DNA from: Pyricularia pennisetigena
Taxonomy: Eukaryota; Ascomycota; Sordariomycetes; Magnaporthales; Pyriculariaceae
NCBI RefSeq assembly: GCF_004337985.1
Contig: NC_043742.1
Span: forward strand, 5,135,259 to 5,199,258
Direction: 5' to 3'
Length of the DNA stretch: 64,000 nt
This document shows positions 46,024-57,577 of this stretch, piece after piece. The first letter of the stretch is position 1, and each line of letters opens with the position of its first letter. The position numbers and the translations under genes are program-made. A model generated the notes under the pieces. It did not search any database. It was given only the letters and a program-made list of their open reading frames with translations, and had not been told where the DNA came from.

Positions 46024-49000
46024 TTACAGGCTGGTCGTGACTGTCAAATTATTGGAAAGGACCATTAAAGTTGGCGGCAATTCATGACAAAGCACCTCGA
46101 CGTCCGACAGGTATTGCACGCTAGCCTCCTCACTCTCACTTATACCTTCCTCGGGAATAGGAAGCGTCGTAAACAAAACGGCCGTGTCCCCGCTATGCTG
46201 CCTCATCAGCTCGTTGATGATCAGGTGCTGCGCACGGCTTGGCAGGTCGTTGAAGGAGAGTTTGACCGCATCCTGGCTTCCTTGCTGCGATTCGCTTTCT
46301 CCGCCCGCATCGTCGTTGTGATGACTACTGGAACGGCTTCTGCCACCCTGACCTTTCTGCTGGGCTGCAACTAGCTCTGGGATGTCGATTTTCACATCAT
46401 ATACTGCAGCCCCTCCTGTTGCTGCCAAGCCTGTGTTGGATTGATCAGCTGGCTCACTTACAGGAGAAGCAAAACCGAGGCTGGGCCCAGCTGCGCCTTC
46501 GCCATCGATGATCTTAGTTTCCGGTACTAAGGAGCTCACGAATCTATTGGACGAGCTTGCTCTCGAGAACCCAGGACGCCGGACCGTCCCCGCTTCTGGC
46601 TTGAGGGTTCGGGATTCTCGTGTGGGTGACCTGGTCCGGGATGGCGGTTGGGTCGCTGCCAGGGTGTCTTCTCTGGATATCGAAGCATTTCGTCCTTCGT
46701 ATGATTTGGTAGTCGCGAGATCGTCGCTCGCGCGAGCCAAGTCTTCAGCAGACACGGCTCCATATGATCGCGCTGACGCAGATGCCCGCAGAAGTGGTTG
46801 ACGCTCAATTGCTAATACGCGTTGTGTTGCCGGGCCGTTGGAGCGCAGGCTTCCGAAACTACTCCTTTGCAACCTGACATTGGCCAGTGAAATCCTCGAT
46901 CTAGGCGACTCCATGATTCCAGATATGTTTCCATCGTTTTCAGGCTCATTGAAGTCTGCGTCGATCTCATCATCTGAGCTACTACTACTTTCACTGCCAG
47001 ATTCGTTGGGTGTTCTGGACCTGGAACGGAGAATTTTGCGGGGAAGATTTTGCGCATGCATGCCCAAATTAAAACCCATTTGGGAGAGAAGGGATACGGT
47101 ATGTCTGCGGCGAGACATTCCCGACACATATGAGATGGTCGACCGTCTCCTGGGAACCTCCGGCCCGGGCTCGTCACCTTGGTGGTCAAGGTCTGAGCCT
47201 TGGTTTTGGGAGAGTCGAATTGCTTTCAACTCAGCCCACCAATCGGACTCTAGAGTCTTGTTGAGCATGTTCTCTATTTGCGGATCCTTGAAATCTCCGT
47301 GGACGATGCCATGGTAAGTGTGCAACTCATCGGAATCCAACGAGAATGCGTGCACTTTGGCATCGATTCTTAGCTTCTCCAGCAATGTCGAGACCCTTTG
47401 CTTCTCCTCTTGAACTTCCGATGCATACTCGACGAATACCATAACTCTCAGTTTGAAGACGCGCCTCCAAGTTTGACAGGTATGTAAAATGTAACCAAGC
47501 TGTAAAATTAGCGTATCTGTGAGGAACAAGATCCAGGACCGAGTAAGCCAAACTGTTGTTGTCACCGCAGAGTAAAGAAGCAGAACTGGAATACGTCTCA
47601 AGCTGCCACTTACACGTGTCAAAGTTGCTGGTGATAACGTTCTTCCCATCAGCATGCACTCGGGCAGACATTTGAATCGGCCAGAGATCAATGTATTTCT
47701 TGGAGTTTTTCCCGTCACGTCGTGGCGTCTCCAGTCGATCGAAGCCTTTGGCAACAGCGACATTGAGTCTGTACCTGAAGGCAAGGTCCTCCAAAATGGT
47801 GAGGTAACTGGTGACGGACATGTTGCCTTCCCTCTTGATTATATCCGTGGGCAAGTCCCCGTCCAGAAGCCTTGCAGAGGTGTCGCGCCGCCGTCGCATG
47901 GGCGGGCGTACCTCGTCCCCAGACGAATCGTCAATCACCGCGTTGGCACGTGCAGACCCAGTTCGGGGAAGCTCTGGGGCACCCTGTACGCCACGCTTCG
48001 CCTGCAACTTTCGGAGCTCGTCCATATTGAAGAAGCCAATCACGGCGATGTTGGGGCGCATGCCACCAAGCCCTGCGGAAAGAATAAGATTCCTGATACC
48101 CCAAGTTATGGTGGGCGACATGTTAAGCTGCACGAAAGCCTTGATGCGGGAATACTCGGATATGTACTTTGTCCAGGCTGACTGCTGTAGCTTAGCCTCT
48201 TTAACGCCAGTCTCAAAATCGTCTGTGACAATGACGTGCCCAAGTATGTAGAGAGAGCCCTTCTTCATCGAATTACAAAACTGGACTAGGCGTGTCTGCC
48301 GCCGAGGGTCGCCGACGAGAAGAATGATTTGTGGGCGCCAAAACTTGATGTGTTCGGGCCGTAGCCGAAGGAGGTACTTCCGAACCTGATGGTAGATGAG
48401 GTTCTGAGATACATCGCCCCAGTGCTTTGGAGGAGACAAGTAGTGAATCAGGAGGAAAAGGAACACGAGCAGGATGACAGCAATGGTTGCATATGTCTCG
48501 TCGATGAAGAACATGGCAGAAGCCGATAAAATGCTACCAGCGAATGCAGTATGCCAACTGAAGAATTTGAATGCAGGACGAAAGTTGGGCGCCGAGCCAA
48601 TTTTGAGTAAGAAGCAGGCCAAGTTCATGGTGAAGAAAGTCAACTGTACATCATTATCCTTAGCTTGGATTCCCACAAATAATACGGTGCAGTCCCGGAT
48701 TTAGAGATCATACCTGGTATCCCATAGATATAAAAGTTGCAATTTGATCCAGATCAGCAAACAAGGACACTTGTGCAATCATGTAGGTCAGGAAAATGGC
48801 AAGCATAGGCTCATCACCCTTCTTGGTCCCTAGACCGAATGGAGACAGGCCAGGAATCAGTTTATCTCGCGCCAATGCCTGGAGGAGTTTCGCAGAACCT
48901 ATCAGCCCCATAAGCGCCGAGAAAAACGTTGTAGCGCATTCCCCAGCAAGAATAAGAGGAGCCGAGAGGGTAGTGTCCTGTAGGATATTGGCATCCCGGA

Positions 49001-49939
49001 GAAGGGACGGCTGAGTAATCGCAGAGGCCATGGAGAGAATGACCAGAAGATATATCACAAATGTCGACAACATAGCCCAGAGTGTTCCCTTAGGGATGGC
49101 CTTGCTCGGATTGCGCAGGTCACCCGACATGGAAGCTCCAGCGAAGATGCCAGAAGTGGCCGGGAAAAGAATTCCAAAGAGCTCACGGAAAGTTGAGAGC
49201 CCCTGGAACTGACTGTCGCTGCCAGTATCAGGGAAAAGGTTCGTTTGGAGCGTGGCCATGCTCAGTCCAGTGAACTCGATTCCAAGGTCTGGGTTGCTGA
49301 AGGGACGCAGAAACAGAGCCGATAAGGGGATGCTGAACGTGGACACCAAGAGGACCGCAAGCAGAGCGTTGCTTGCCTTGGCAAATATGCCACTCCCGGC
49401 AAGACACATGGCGGTACACCCCACCAGAGCAGCCGTCTCCAGCAAGTATATGCCCCAGAATCCATGAGGCATCTGGTCGACGAAATAAAGTTCCAAGCAG
49501 CTGATGAGACCAACTACATTGAGGGCGGTGTTGAGTACCTGCGACAGGTAAAACAGAATGCCAATAGAGCCGCCGAACTCAGGGCCTAACGACCTGGATA
49601 TGAGATAATAGGCGCCTCCTCCCTTTACCACGCCATTAGAGGCAACGGCAGAGAGCGAGAGCACGGTCACCAGATCGATAAGATACGAGACCACAAGAAG
49701 CCCTGGTCCCAGGAGAAGCAGTAAAGTCAGCAACACAGTGTTCTTACTGGTCTCGTGACGCGTCTGAAAAGAAAATGTATTTCGAACCGACCTAGCATCC
49801 CCAAAACTCCAATGTGACCGAGGATCGAACCGAACCGCAGAAACATGAGAATACTGACAATGTTAAGACAAACCGGGATGTAGACTCCATTGGCTACACC
49901 CAGTTTGCCGGACTTGTGCGAATTGTTGTCGGAAGCCAT
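46024..49939 (-). CDS. VHC1: Cation-chloride cotransporter, Vhc1-like (SLC12 family)
   Basis: Exons on the minus strand 49939-49792, 49702-48714, 48643-47614 and 47516-46024 give 1219 aa. Vhc1 of yeast is a vacuolar-membrane K-Cl-type cotransporter of about 1120 aa. TM1 is in IPVCLNIVSILMFLRFGSIL; the diagnostic SLC12 block GGGAYYLISRSLGPEFGG follows, then GYQ joined to LTFFTMNLACFLLKIG. A long cytosolic C-terminal domain ends with SRAQHLIINELMRQHSGDTA and LPIPEEG..E.....YLSDVEVL, as in the family. Intron 1 (49703-49791) was placed to join GVLGML to GLLVVSYLIDL; an earlier CAG in the frame would insert extra residues. The other introns (70 and 97 bp) have consensus ends. A Ser-rich, probably phosphorylated insert lies in the C-terminal half. 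Ion specificity is inferred. Confidence 0.93.
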
Positions 49940-50029
49940 GATTGTTGTTGCTTGACTTGACCGACGTGTTTTCACTGCATTTCCTTTTGTTGGCTGCTCG
50001 GATTTGCTTGAATGCTCTTTGCCGGGAAC

Positions 50030-50055
50030 AAAAAAAAAAAAAAAAAAAAAAAAAA
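50030..50055. repeat. A26 homopolymer tract
   Basis: A run of 26 A about 90 bp upstream of the cotransporter start (T on its coding strand). Confidence 0.9.
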
Positions 50056-51268
50056 GAACCAAGGCCGTACCGTCCGTCTACTTGAGTCTCAAGAGACTCC
50101 CTGCCGGCAGGTGTTGTAGGAGTCGGGAGGGCGAGAGACAGTCTTTTTCTTTTTGCTTATCAAGAATGGCCGAGGTCTGGCTGCTGTTAAAAAGCAGCAG
50201 GAATGCTGTCACCCGTTGCACAAGTCCCAGACACTGGGGCTGGCTGCGCTTGTGCACTACTGCCCAGCGTTTAATTGAGACTGATCGTGACTTCTAGGTT
50301 CGTTATCACAGATCAACTGTGTTTAACTAAGCCTGGCTGGCCCAATCTATCTTAGACGAGTGCGACAAATTGTCTACCTACACCTGATTAACTAGAACAA
50401 ACTATGGAGAAAATGCATTCGAAGGTGCTGGTCGAAAGCCGAACTTGTTCCACCAGCAGGAAAAAAATAAAAAAAGCTCCATGTGTCAGATCGCACAGTA
50501 GGACAGGGGTGCCAGGTTTGAGTGAGTACGATACTTTCTTGGCGATCTGCAAATTAACACCAACACGACCTACGTCACGTCACATAGCCCAAGTGATGAG
50601 TGTAAACCCGGTGAGGGGTCCATTGTTGACGGAAAGAACCCCCACGCTGGCTGCCATGCAAAATCGAAAGAAAAAAAAAAAATATGTTTGTTATATTCAA
50701 CAAATCTCACGGAAACAGTTCAAGAAAAGAGAAAGACGATTCCCCAAAACATTCTAAACTAGCCCCGGATCTAAACACACCAAGTGCATCTGGTCCTGCA
50801 GACTTCAATATTTGTCTCCGCGGCTAAAGAAGCACTTTGAGGCGTGGCTCAGAATAAATGATTGATTCACTGGTCGCGGCACTGCAGCCGAGGAGCAAGT
50901 TGCGGGGCTCCCGCACGTAACATGTTGGCTTCGACCCTGTATGCATTGCTGATATTTCCACCGTGGTGATGCAATAGAATAAAAAATCGTTATCGCCTTC
51001 AAGTCAACCAAAGGTAGCTAGCTACCTACCTGCTTTAATAACTAAGAGCTTATAAGGCATTGCGATGAGTTTGAAACCCCTCCTCCGTCTCGCGTGCCCA
51101 TGTCTGATTAATTCGTTGCGTTTCCCCAAACAAATTGTAGCCGCTTTCTTTGCAATCTGCTTGCCCACAGTCTAGCCCAAACGAGAAAATTGATTGAATA
51201 AGGTGCCTGTACCTTGCCTTACCTTACTCAACAACAATTTATTAGCATAGACCGTCCGTCCTGTAAGA

Positions 51269-51287
51269 CCCCTGCCCTAGCACCCCT
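51269..51287. promoter_or_regulatory. Two CCCCT stress-response-type elements upstream of trehalase
   Basis: CCCCT occurs at 51269-51273 and 51283-51287, about 615-635 bp before the trehalase ATG. This is the core of the STRE bound by Msn2/Seb1-type factors, and neutral trehalase genes in yeast are stress-regulated through such sites. Short motifs occur by chance, so this is suggestive only. Confidence 0.35.
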
Positions 51288-51901
51288 CGCCTACCTTACC
51301 CTTACCTTCCTTTCCTACATTGCCTTACCGTGCCGCCAACGCCCAGCATTCCCTAAAGCTTTCCTCAAGGTGTCAAATGTCGACCAATTCGTCCTCAGCG
51401 GCAAGGTACTAAACGCCACTTTCAGGGACCGGTTCTTGGTGCTATATATATAATTTGTAAAACTACGAGTGCCTCAACACGGCAACTGAGTTGTAGGTTT
51501 CTTTTTCGTGCCTTGACCACGCCTTGGCATTGCACTTTGGGAAAAAGACCAATCATTGTGTGCGATCCACCTGCCTGGATCAGACCCAAAAACCAACCAA
51601 AAAACCGGCAGCCACCCTTCCTCGGACACACACCTCAATCCAGCTTCCTTGTGTAAATAGCCTGCCTTGCCCAGCCACTCAACACTAAGCTGACACAGGT
51701 TCGCTTCTTGACATCTTCACACTCCAATAGTTTTCGAATCGACCACCGGCTCTTCGATACGGCTACTGGCAGCAAACCACAAGATTGCCATCACCGACTA
51801 CGCTTGACTTATCCGTCACCGACTCGTGAGCACCCGGTTCCCATTGGAACCAGAAACCTCAAGCCAAAAGCCCTTTACCTACCGAACCGACAACAGTCAT
51901 C

Positions 51902-54406
51902 ATGAGCGAAGCTCCTCAGGCCCGTCGTGTAGGGTCTGTGGATGACCACAATGTCTACGACGATGCGAAAACGTACTATACATCCGAGGAGCGGCACAAC
52001 AACTCGAGAAGCGGTCCTAGGCAGAGGACGTACTCGCAGGTATGATTGCCGGCCAAGAACATGGACTACCCACCATTTTTCTTGCCTAGAACATTTCTGA
52101 TAACACCTTCTTCTGGTGAACAGAACAGCTTGCTTGGGCAGATGGAGCGATTGGGTCTGAAGGAACCATTCCGGAGAGGCAGTCATGGTAGGGCGGACAC
52201 CCAGCTACCTAGCTTCTCTTTCACTTGGCTCCCAGTTTCCGCTGACCGCACCTCCAGACGAGTCCAACCACAACAGACGTTTCCTCATCCAGGTTGACCC
52301 CACCCTCGAAAGCCTGAAATCCCAAGAGGATACCGATGGAAACATGCAAATCACCATCGAAGACAATGGGCCCAAGGTATGACGTCTCAGGCCGCTTCTC
52401 GGCACTTGTGCCCCGCCATGGACCCACCAAGCGCTAACAGCAACGAATGTCCAGGTCCTCACTCTTCGCACCGCAGGGTCCAACGGCCACAACAGATTCG
52501 ACATTCGTGGCACTTACATGCTCTCGAACCTTCTTCAAGAGCTGACGCTTGCGCAAGAATATGGACGCAAACAAGTCATCCTGGATGAGGCACGCCTCAA
52601 CGAGAACCCAGTCAATCGTCTGTCCAGGTTGATTCGGGATCACTTTTGGGACGCCCTCACCCGCCGCATCGATGCATCCAGCATTGAGGTGGCAGCCAAG
52701 GACCCCAAGGACTGGACCGATGACCCCCGGCCTCGCATTTACGTGCCAAAGGGGGCGCCTGAGCAGCTCGAGTACTACAAAAAGTTGGCCGCCGATAAGC
52801 CCGAGATACGATTGGATGTCGTTGAGCTTCCCGAGACTATTACTCCCGACTATGTCGTCGGCATCAACAATGCCCCGGGTCTTCTTGCAGTGGATATGGA
52901 AGAGACCGTAGACCCCAAGACCGGGGAGAGGGTCATGAGTGGTCGTCCATTCGTCGTTCCTGGCGGCCGTTTCAACGAGCTGTACGGCTGGGACAGCTAC
53001 ATGGAGTCTCTCGGCCTTCTTGTTAACGACAAGGTGTATTTGGCCAAGTCCATGGTCTTGAACTTCTGCTTCTGCATCAAACACTATGGAAAAATTCTGA
53101 ACGCCACCAGGTCATACTACCTCTGCCGATCCCAGCCGCCATTTCTCACCGACATGGCTCTGCGCGTCTACGACAAGATTCGACACGAGCCTGACGCAAC
53201 CGAGTTTCTCCGGACCGCCATACTCGCTGCGATCAAGGAGTACCACAGTGTCTGGGTGGCCGAGCCCCGTCTAGATCCAGTTACTGGGCTCTCGCGATAC
53301 AGGCCCGAGGGGAGAGGTGTGCCGCCGGAGACCGAAGCTGACCACTTCTTGCACATATTGGAGCCCTACTACAAGAAGCACAACATGACATTCAAAGAGT
53401 TTGTAGAAGCGTACAACTCTGGTAGCATCAAGGAGCCGGAGCTGGACAAGTACTTCCTGCACGACCGAGCCGTGCGAGAGTCTGGTCACGATACTTCATA
53501 CCGTCTAGAGGGTGTATGTGCAGACCTGGCGACCGTCGACCTCAACACCTTGCTGTTCAAGTATGAAACAGACATTGCTCGTACCATTCGCAACGTGTTT
53601 GGAGACAAGCTCGTTATCCCAGCCGAGTACTGCGTTGGCTCCCTTCAGCCAGGTCAGGTCGAGACGTCTGCAATCTGGGACCGCCGGTCCAAGCGGAGAA
53701 AGCTCGCCATTGACAAGTATCTGTGGAATGAGGAGGAGGGCATGTACTTTGACTATAACACGGCTAAGCGCGAACAGTGCAACTACGAGAGCTGTACGAC
53801 CTTTTGGGCACTGTGGGCTGGCGTTGCAAGCCCCAAGCAAGCGGCTATTATGGTCACGCGGGCACTGCCCAAGTTCGAGGCGTACGGAGGCTTGCTTTCA
53901 GGCACGGAGAAATCAAGGGGCCAGATAGGACTGGATCGACCCAACCGTCAGTGGGACTACCCTTATGGCTGGGCGCCACAGCAGATGCTTGCCTGGACTG
54001 GCCTGTATCGCTACAGTTTCACCGAGGAGGCTGAAAGGCTAGCATACAAATGGCTCTTTATGATCACCAAGGCCTTTAGCGACTTCAACGGCGTGGTGGT
54101 AGAGAAGTATGACGTGACACGCCCTGTGGATCCCCACCGTGTCGACGCCGAGTACGGAAACCAGGGTCTTGGGTTCAAGGGAGTTGCGAAGGAAGGGTGA
54201 GTCCAACAATTTCCTGACTGAAGATTGACACAATCTCACTGACGTTCAAAACGAATAGGTTTGGCTGGGTCAATGCCAGTTACATCTACGGACTCCAGAT
54301 CATCAATGCCCATATGCGCCGTGCGCTGGGAACTCTCACGCCGTACGATACCTTTGTCAAGGCACTCGAGGATAACCGTAACCGGGCTCTGTCAGAGATG
54401 GTCTGA
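51902..54406 (+). CDS. NTH1: Neutral trehalase (GH37)
   Basis: Exons 51902-52039, 52124-52187, 52258-52376, 52455-54196 and 54259-54406 give 736 aa. It hydrolyses cytosolic trehalose to two glucose, important in spore germination and stress recovery. Regulatory N-terminus: PKA/14-3-3-type sites at RQRTYS (Ser45) and RRGS (Ser66), then an EF-like calcium loop [12 protein letters not shown] at 92-103, matching the yeast Nth1 layout. Catalytic domain: trehalase signature 1 [14 protein letters not shown] starting at Pro276 and signature 2 [10 protein letters not shown] from Gln606. There is no signal peptide, as expected for the neutral, cytosolic enzyme. Introns are 84, 70, 78 and 62 bp. Intron 2 separates Ser66 from the calcium loop, and the last intron restores Gly in KEGFGWVN. 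Acidic trehalase is excluded by the lack of a secretion signal and the presence of the regulatory region. Confidence 0.96.
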
Positions 54407-55730
54407 ATTGAGCGCAAAAGGCAAAATTTCCATGACGCTCAAGTAAGAGACATGACGCCACAGTATATCGTCCTAGATAACGTAGCGTGCTCGTCTCTTA
54501 CCTCGTGCCGCGGTGTGTTGCAGGCATAACAACTACCTCCCAAGATCAGCAAGACGAGAGAATGCTTTGCGCATTATTCTAGAGTCTCGTTCCTCATCAT
54601 TTCTTAACTTGCATGAGTTCTTATGGTAGTGATTACTTGCATTTATAGAGGCTATAGTAGTTCCAGGAGAGGGAACAGGGGGTTTTGTATCTAGATTCAC
54701 TACCCCATAGGGCCTAACTTTGATAAACGGGTTAATAGAAGTCTTCTTTGTCCGGAAAAAAAGCTAGCCTATTTTGCTCCACTACCTGCTGTGGTCCAAA
54801 TAACACTCTTGGAATGGTATTGACGTTGAGAAGCTCGTGAGGAACTAAGAGACCTTTTGTCGATGACAGATGACAGGAAGGCTTGGAGGGGTAGCGGTGG
54901 AAGTTGGTTACGAAAGTGGAGCTCAACGTTTGGTTGCCCCGGCAGTCGCGGAGCCAAGCCCAACCTTGCGGGATCCAATGGAGGCACAGACCAAGCCCTG
55001 CAAATTGACAATCGTACCAGAGCAACGCAACGAGTAAGACGCAGCCAGTTGGGAGGGTCAATTTCCAGCGTTTCGAAAGAGCGGTCTTATTCCATCTCCT
55101 TTCTCCTTGCAAACTTAGACTCGTCCTGCTCGAAAACTCACGATAATTTGCTCTTTGCTACGGTCAACAGTATTGCCAAGCACTTCACGCTATTTAATCC
55201 GACCTGTCCTGATCCGATAAATCAATTATGGTGAGTCAAATACTCAAATGCACAGGTTCCGCTTCTGTTACCCGGTGGCCTTCCCCCCTCATTGTGTTGT
55301 TTACTTTGCAAGTGCTGGAGTGAACAACAAAATAAAAGCGATAAAAAAGGGTTGTTCCTTGGCCAGTGGCGGCAAGACACGCAACAGACATGCGGCCCAT
55401 TGTTCCACTAGCTAGCTGGTGTGAAGACCACACCTTGCACACCTCTCGCCTAGCGTACACGGACATGCAGCAGCAAACGCGCCGTCACCACACCACCACT
55501 CAATCGTCAACCCGATCCGACGCGAGCCTCTGATTTGCTTGTGGGATTGAAGTCTCGGCGCAAAACCTACATACTCTCCACTCCGATTTTAAAAAAAACC
55601 ATCATCCTTCCGTATCAGCCCGCACCGATCAACATCATTCACAACCACCTACGAGATCCCAGCCACGTCGCATTCTTGCAGCTTTTGACGCAACGAAAGA
55701 AAAGAACAAGAAAAAAAAAAAATCGTAACG
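54407..55730. other. Intergenic between trehalase and light-chain genes
   Basis: About 1.3 kb without a supported gene. Frames such as 54732-55112 have no family features. The last ~200 bp before 55731 is C/A-rich leader-like sequence with an A-run directly before the ATG. Confidence 0.55.
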
Positions 55731-56395
55731 ATGGCTTCTAACCACTTCGACTCTCAGGCTTCCACCAACTACAAGGAGGCGTTTTCGCTGTTCGACAAGC
55801 GCGGTAACGGCCGCGTTGCGCTCGACAGCCTCGGCGACCTGCTGCGTGCCTGCGGACAGAACCCGACCCTGACGGAGATCCGCGACCTGGAGAAGAACGT
55901 GGGAGGCGACTGTGAGTGGGAACCCGCATACTGCTGCTGCAGACGATGTAGCCTTTGGCTTCAGCCTACTGGATGAGGGGAGATGCAAAACTAGCTGTTG
56001 CTGACACGGGCCAAAAATTCGAAATGGCAACTTGGCAGTCGATTTCGAGACGTTTCAGCGCATTCTCAACAGGCCAGGTGGCTTCCGCGACCCCGGTGAG
56101 CCCGAGGAGTACTGCCGCGGTTTCCAGGTGTTCGACAAGGACATGACGGGCTTCATTGGCGTCGGACAGCTCAAGTACATCCTGACAAACCTTGGCGAGA
56201 AGATGACGGATGAGGAGGTTGATGAGCTGCTCAAGTCGGTCGACACCAGCTCGGGACAGGTCAACTACACCGGTAAGCGAGAAATGACAAGCAGCTGAAG
56301 GCTACAATGACGGGATATCCGTCCATTTGCAGGTGACTGATTTCTTCCCTTCTTCGTTGGTTGCAGAGCTTGTTCGGACCATCCTGGCCAACTAG
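55731..56395 (+). CDS. Myosin essential light chain (Cdc4/Mlc1-type EF-hand protein)
   Basis: Exons 55731-55911, 56039-56272 and 56367-56395 give 147 aa. Fission yeast Cdc4 (141 aa) binds IQ motifs of type II and V myosins and is needed for the contractile ring. The order of blocks is the Cdc4 one: YKEAFSLFDKRGNGRVALDS (EF-hand 1), LGDLLRACGQNPTLTEIRDL, FETFQRILNRPGGF, then FQVFDKDMTGFIGVGQLKYI (EF-hand 3) and TNLGEKMTDEEVDELL, ending with a short Asn-terminated tail TILAN. Several EF-hand loops lack canonical calcium ligands, as in Cdc4, so calcium-independent binding is likely. Introns are 127 and 94 bp, each splitting a codon. Calmodulin is excluded because the loops are degenerate and the linker RPGGF is that of light chains. 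A link with the Uds1 gene in septation is thematic only. Confidence 0.93.
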
Positions 56396-57577
56396 AGCCA
56401 ATACATCCGACCAGAAGCCGGTTTGATAGAGGGAAGCGGAACGATTACGAGACATATTTGTAAAGGAGACATCATGAGGCCAGCATTCAGGCAGATTTAG
56501 GGGGTGGCATACTCTCCTGATTTTCTGTCTTGCTGGGATACGGCAAACGGGACGGCGTTTGGACGGGTTGTTTGATAAACATTTGGAATTTGATAACATG
56601 ATTTTTGTGCCCCTAGTTGTATTGCTCAATCGCAGGTTACCTGCTGATCAAGAGCTGCTGATTTTAAAGAGCATGACTCTTTCAGGTTGGCTCGACGCGT
56701 CCAATCCGAAGGCCATGTGGTCCTTGCGTGCGTTTGGCTGATAAGGACGTGACATGCATCAAAGTATGACAGTTGGAAGGGAAAGGATAAATCTTGTAAT
56801 AGAGAACAGACAAGGTTCTGGCCCGTGCAGGGACTGATGAATCTTTTAGGAGAGACAATGTGATCGAGGAACACATAGCACAGATTTCCACAGATCTTGT
56901 AAGATTTCTATCATATATCCAATTATTTGGCTTTGTAGCACCATCTGTCTGCCCTTCCGTGTCGCTATGGCTTGCAGTTTGCAGGATGAACTTTTGCTTT
57001 GGCCATCGAGCAAGCACAAAATTCTTAGGGTGCGCGGGGGAAATTTGGAGATGGGACTTGGCAGCTTATACACATCGAGCAGCAGGAGTCATTACTTGCC
57101 AAGACCGACATAACCAGAAGGTGCAAATGTTGCCGCTTGCCACAGCCGGGCTGGCACGGTACATGGCCAAGAGGTGTGACTGAGGCCAAGAGGTGTGATT
57201 GAGGCCAAGACGTCAACCCAGAGGGCGAATAAACGACCTGCCGCTTCCGCAATGGTGATATTGGTCCAGAGGCCATGGTATCCAATGAAAGAACCGCGAT
57301 GGCGACTTATCATTCCTGGATCAAGGGTCCCGCAGAAGGCAAGCAGCGACAACCCTTGAAGCGGCATGCATGTAACGAAATAATCCTAGAGAAAGACGTT
57401 GTTAGCCCTCGGGCCAAGGATGCGCCTTGAACGGCTTTCCATATAAACGGGCTTTGCTTTCCCCCCCTTCCTCGTTTTTGAGGGCTACAATTATTGGGGG
57501 CTCTCTTTTCCCATCTCCTGGCTGGTCACGACTTTCTAGACAAGCTCACTCTGGTTGCAACTCGTGCACTGCCCATC
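56396..57577. other. Intergenic between light chain and secreted propeller genes
   Basis: About 1.2 kb without a supported gene. A near-direct repeat of about 17 bases (CCAAGAGGTGTGA/TTGAGG) occurs at 57168-57202. A minus-strand frame across 57025-57367 has no family resemblance. Confidence 0.5.

Larger units (their letters stand above)
49940..51901. other. Divergent promoter region between cotransporter and trehalase
   Basis: About 2 kb with no supported gene. An A26 run lies about 90 bp upstream of the cotransporter ATG. The half near the trehalase has CCTTACC-like pyrimidine repeats at about 51216-51330 and two CCCCT sites. Leader-like C/A-rich sequence leads to the trehalase start. Confidence 0.55.
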
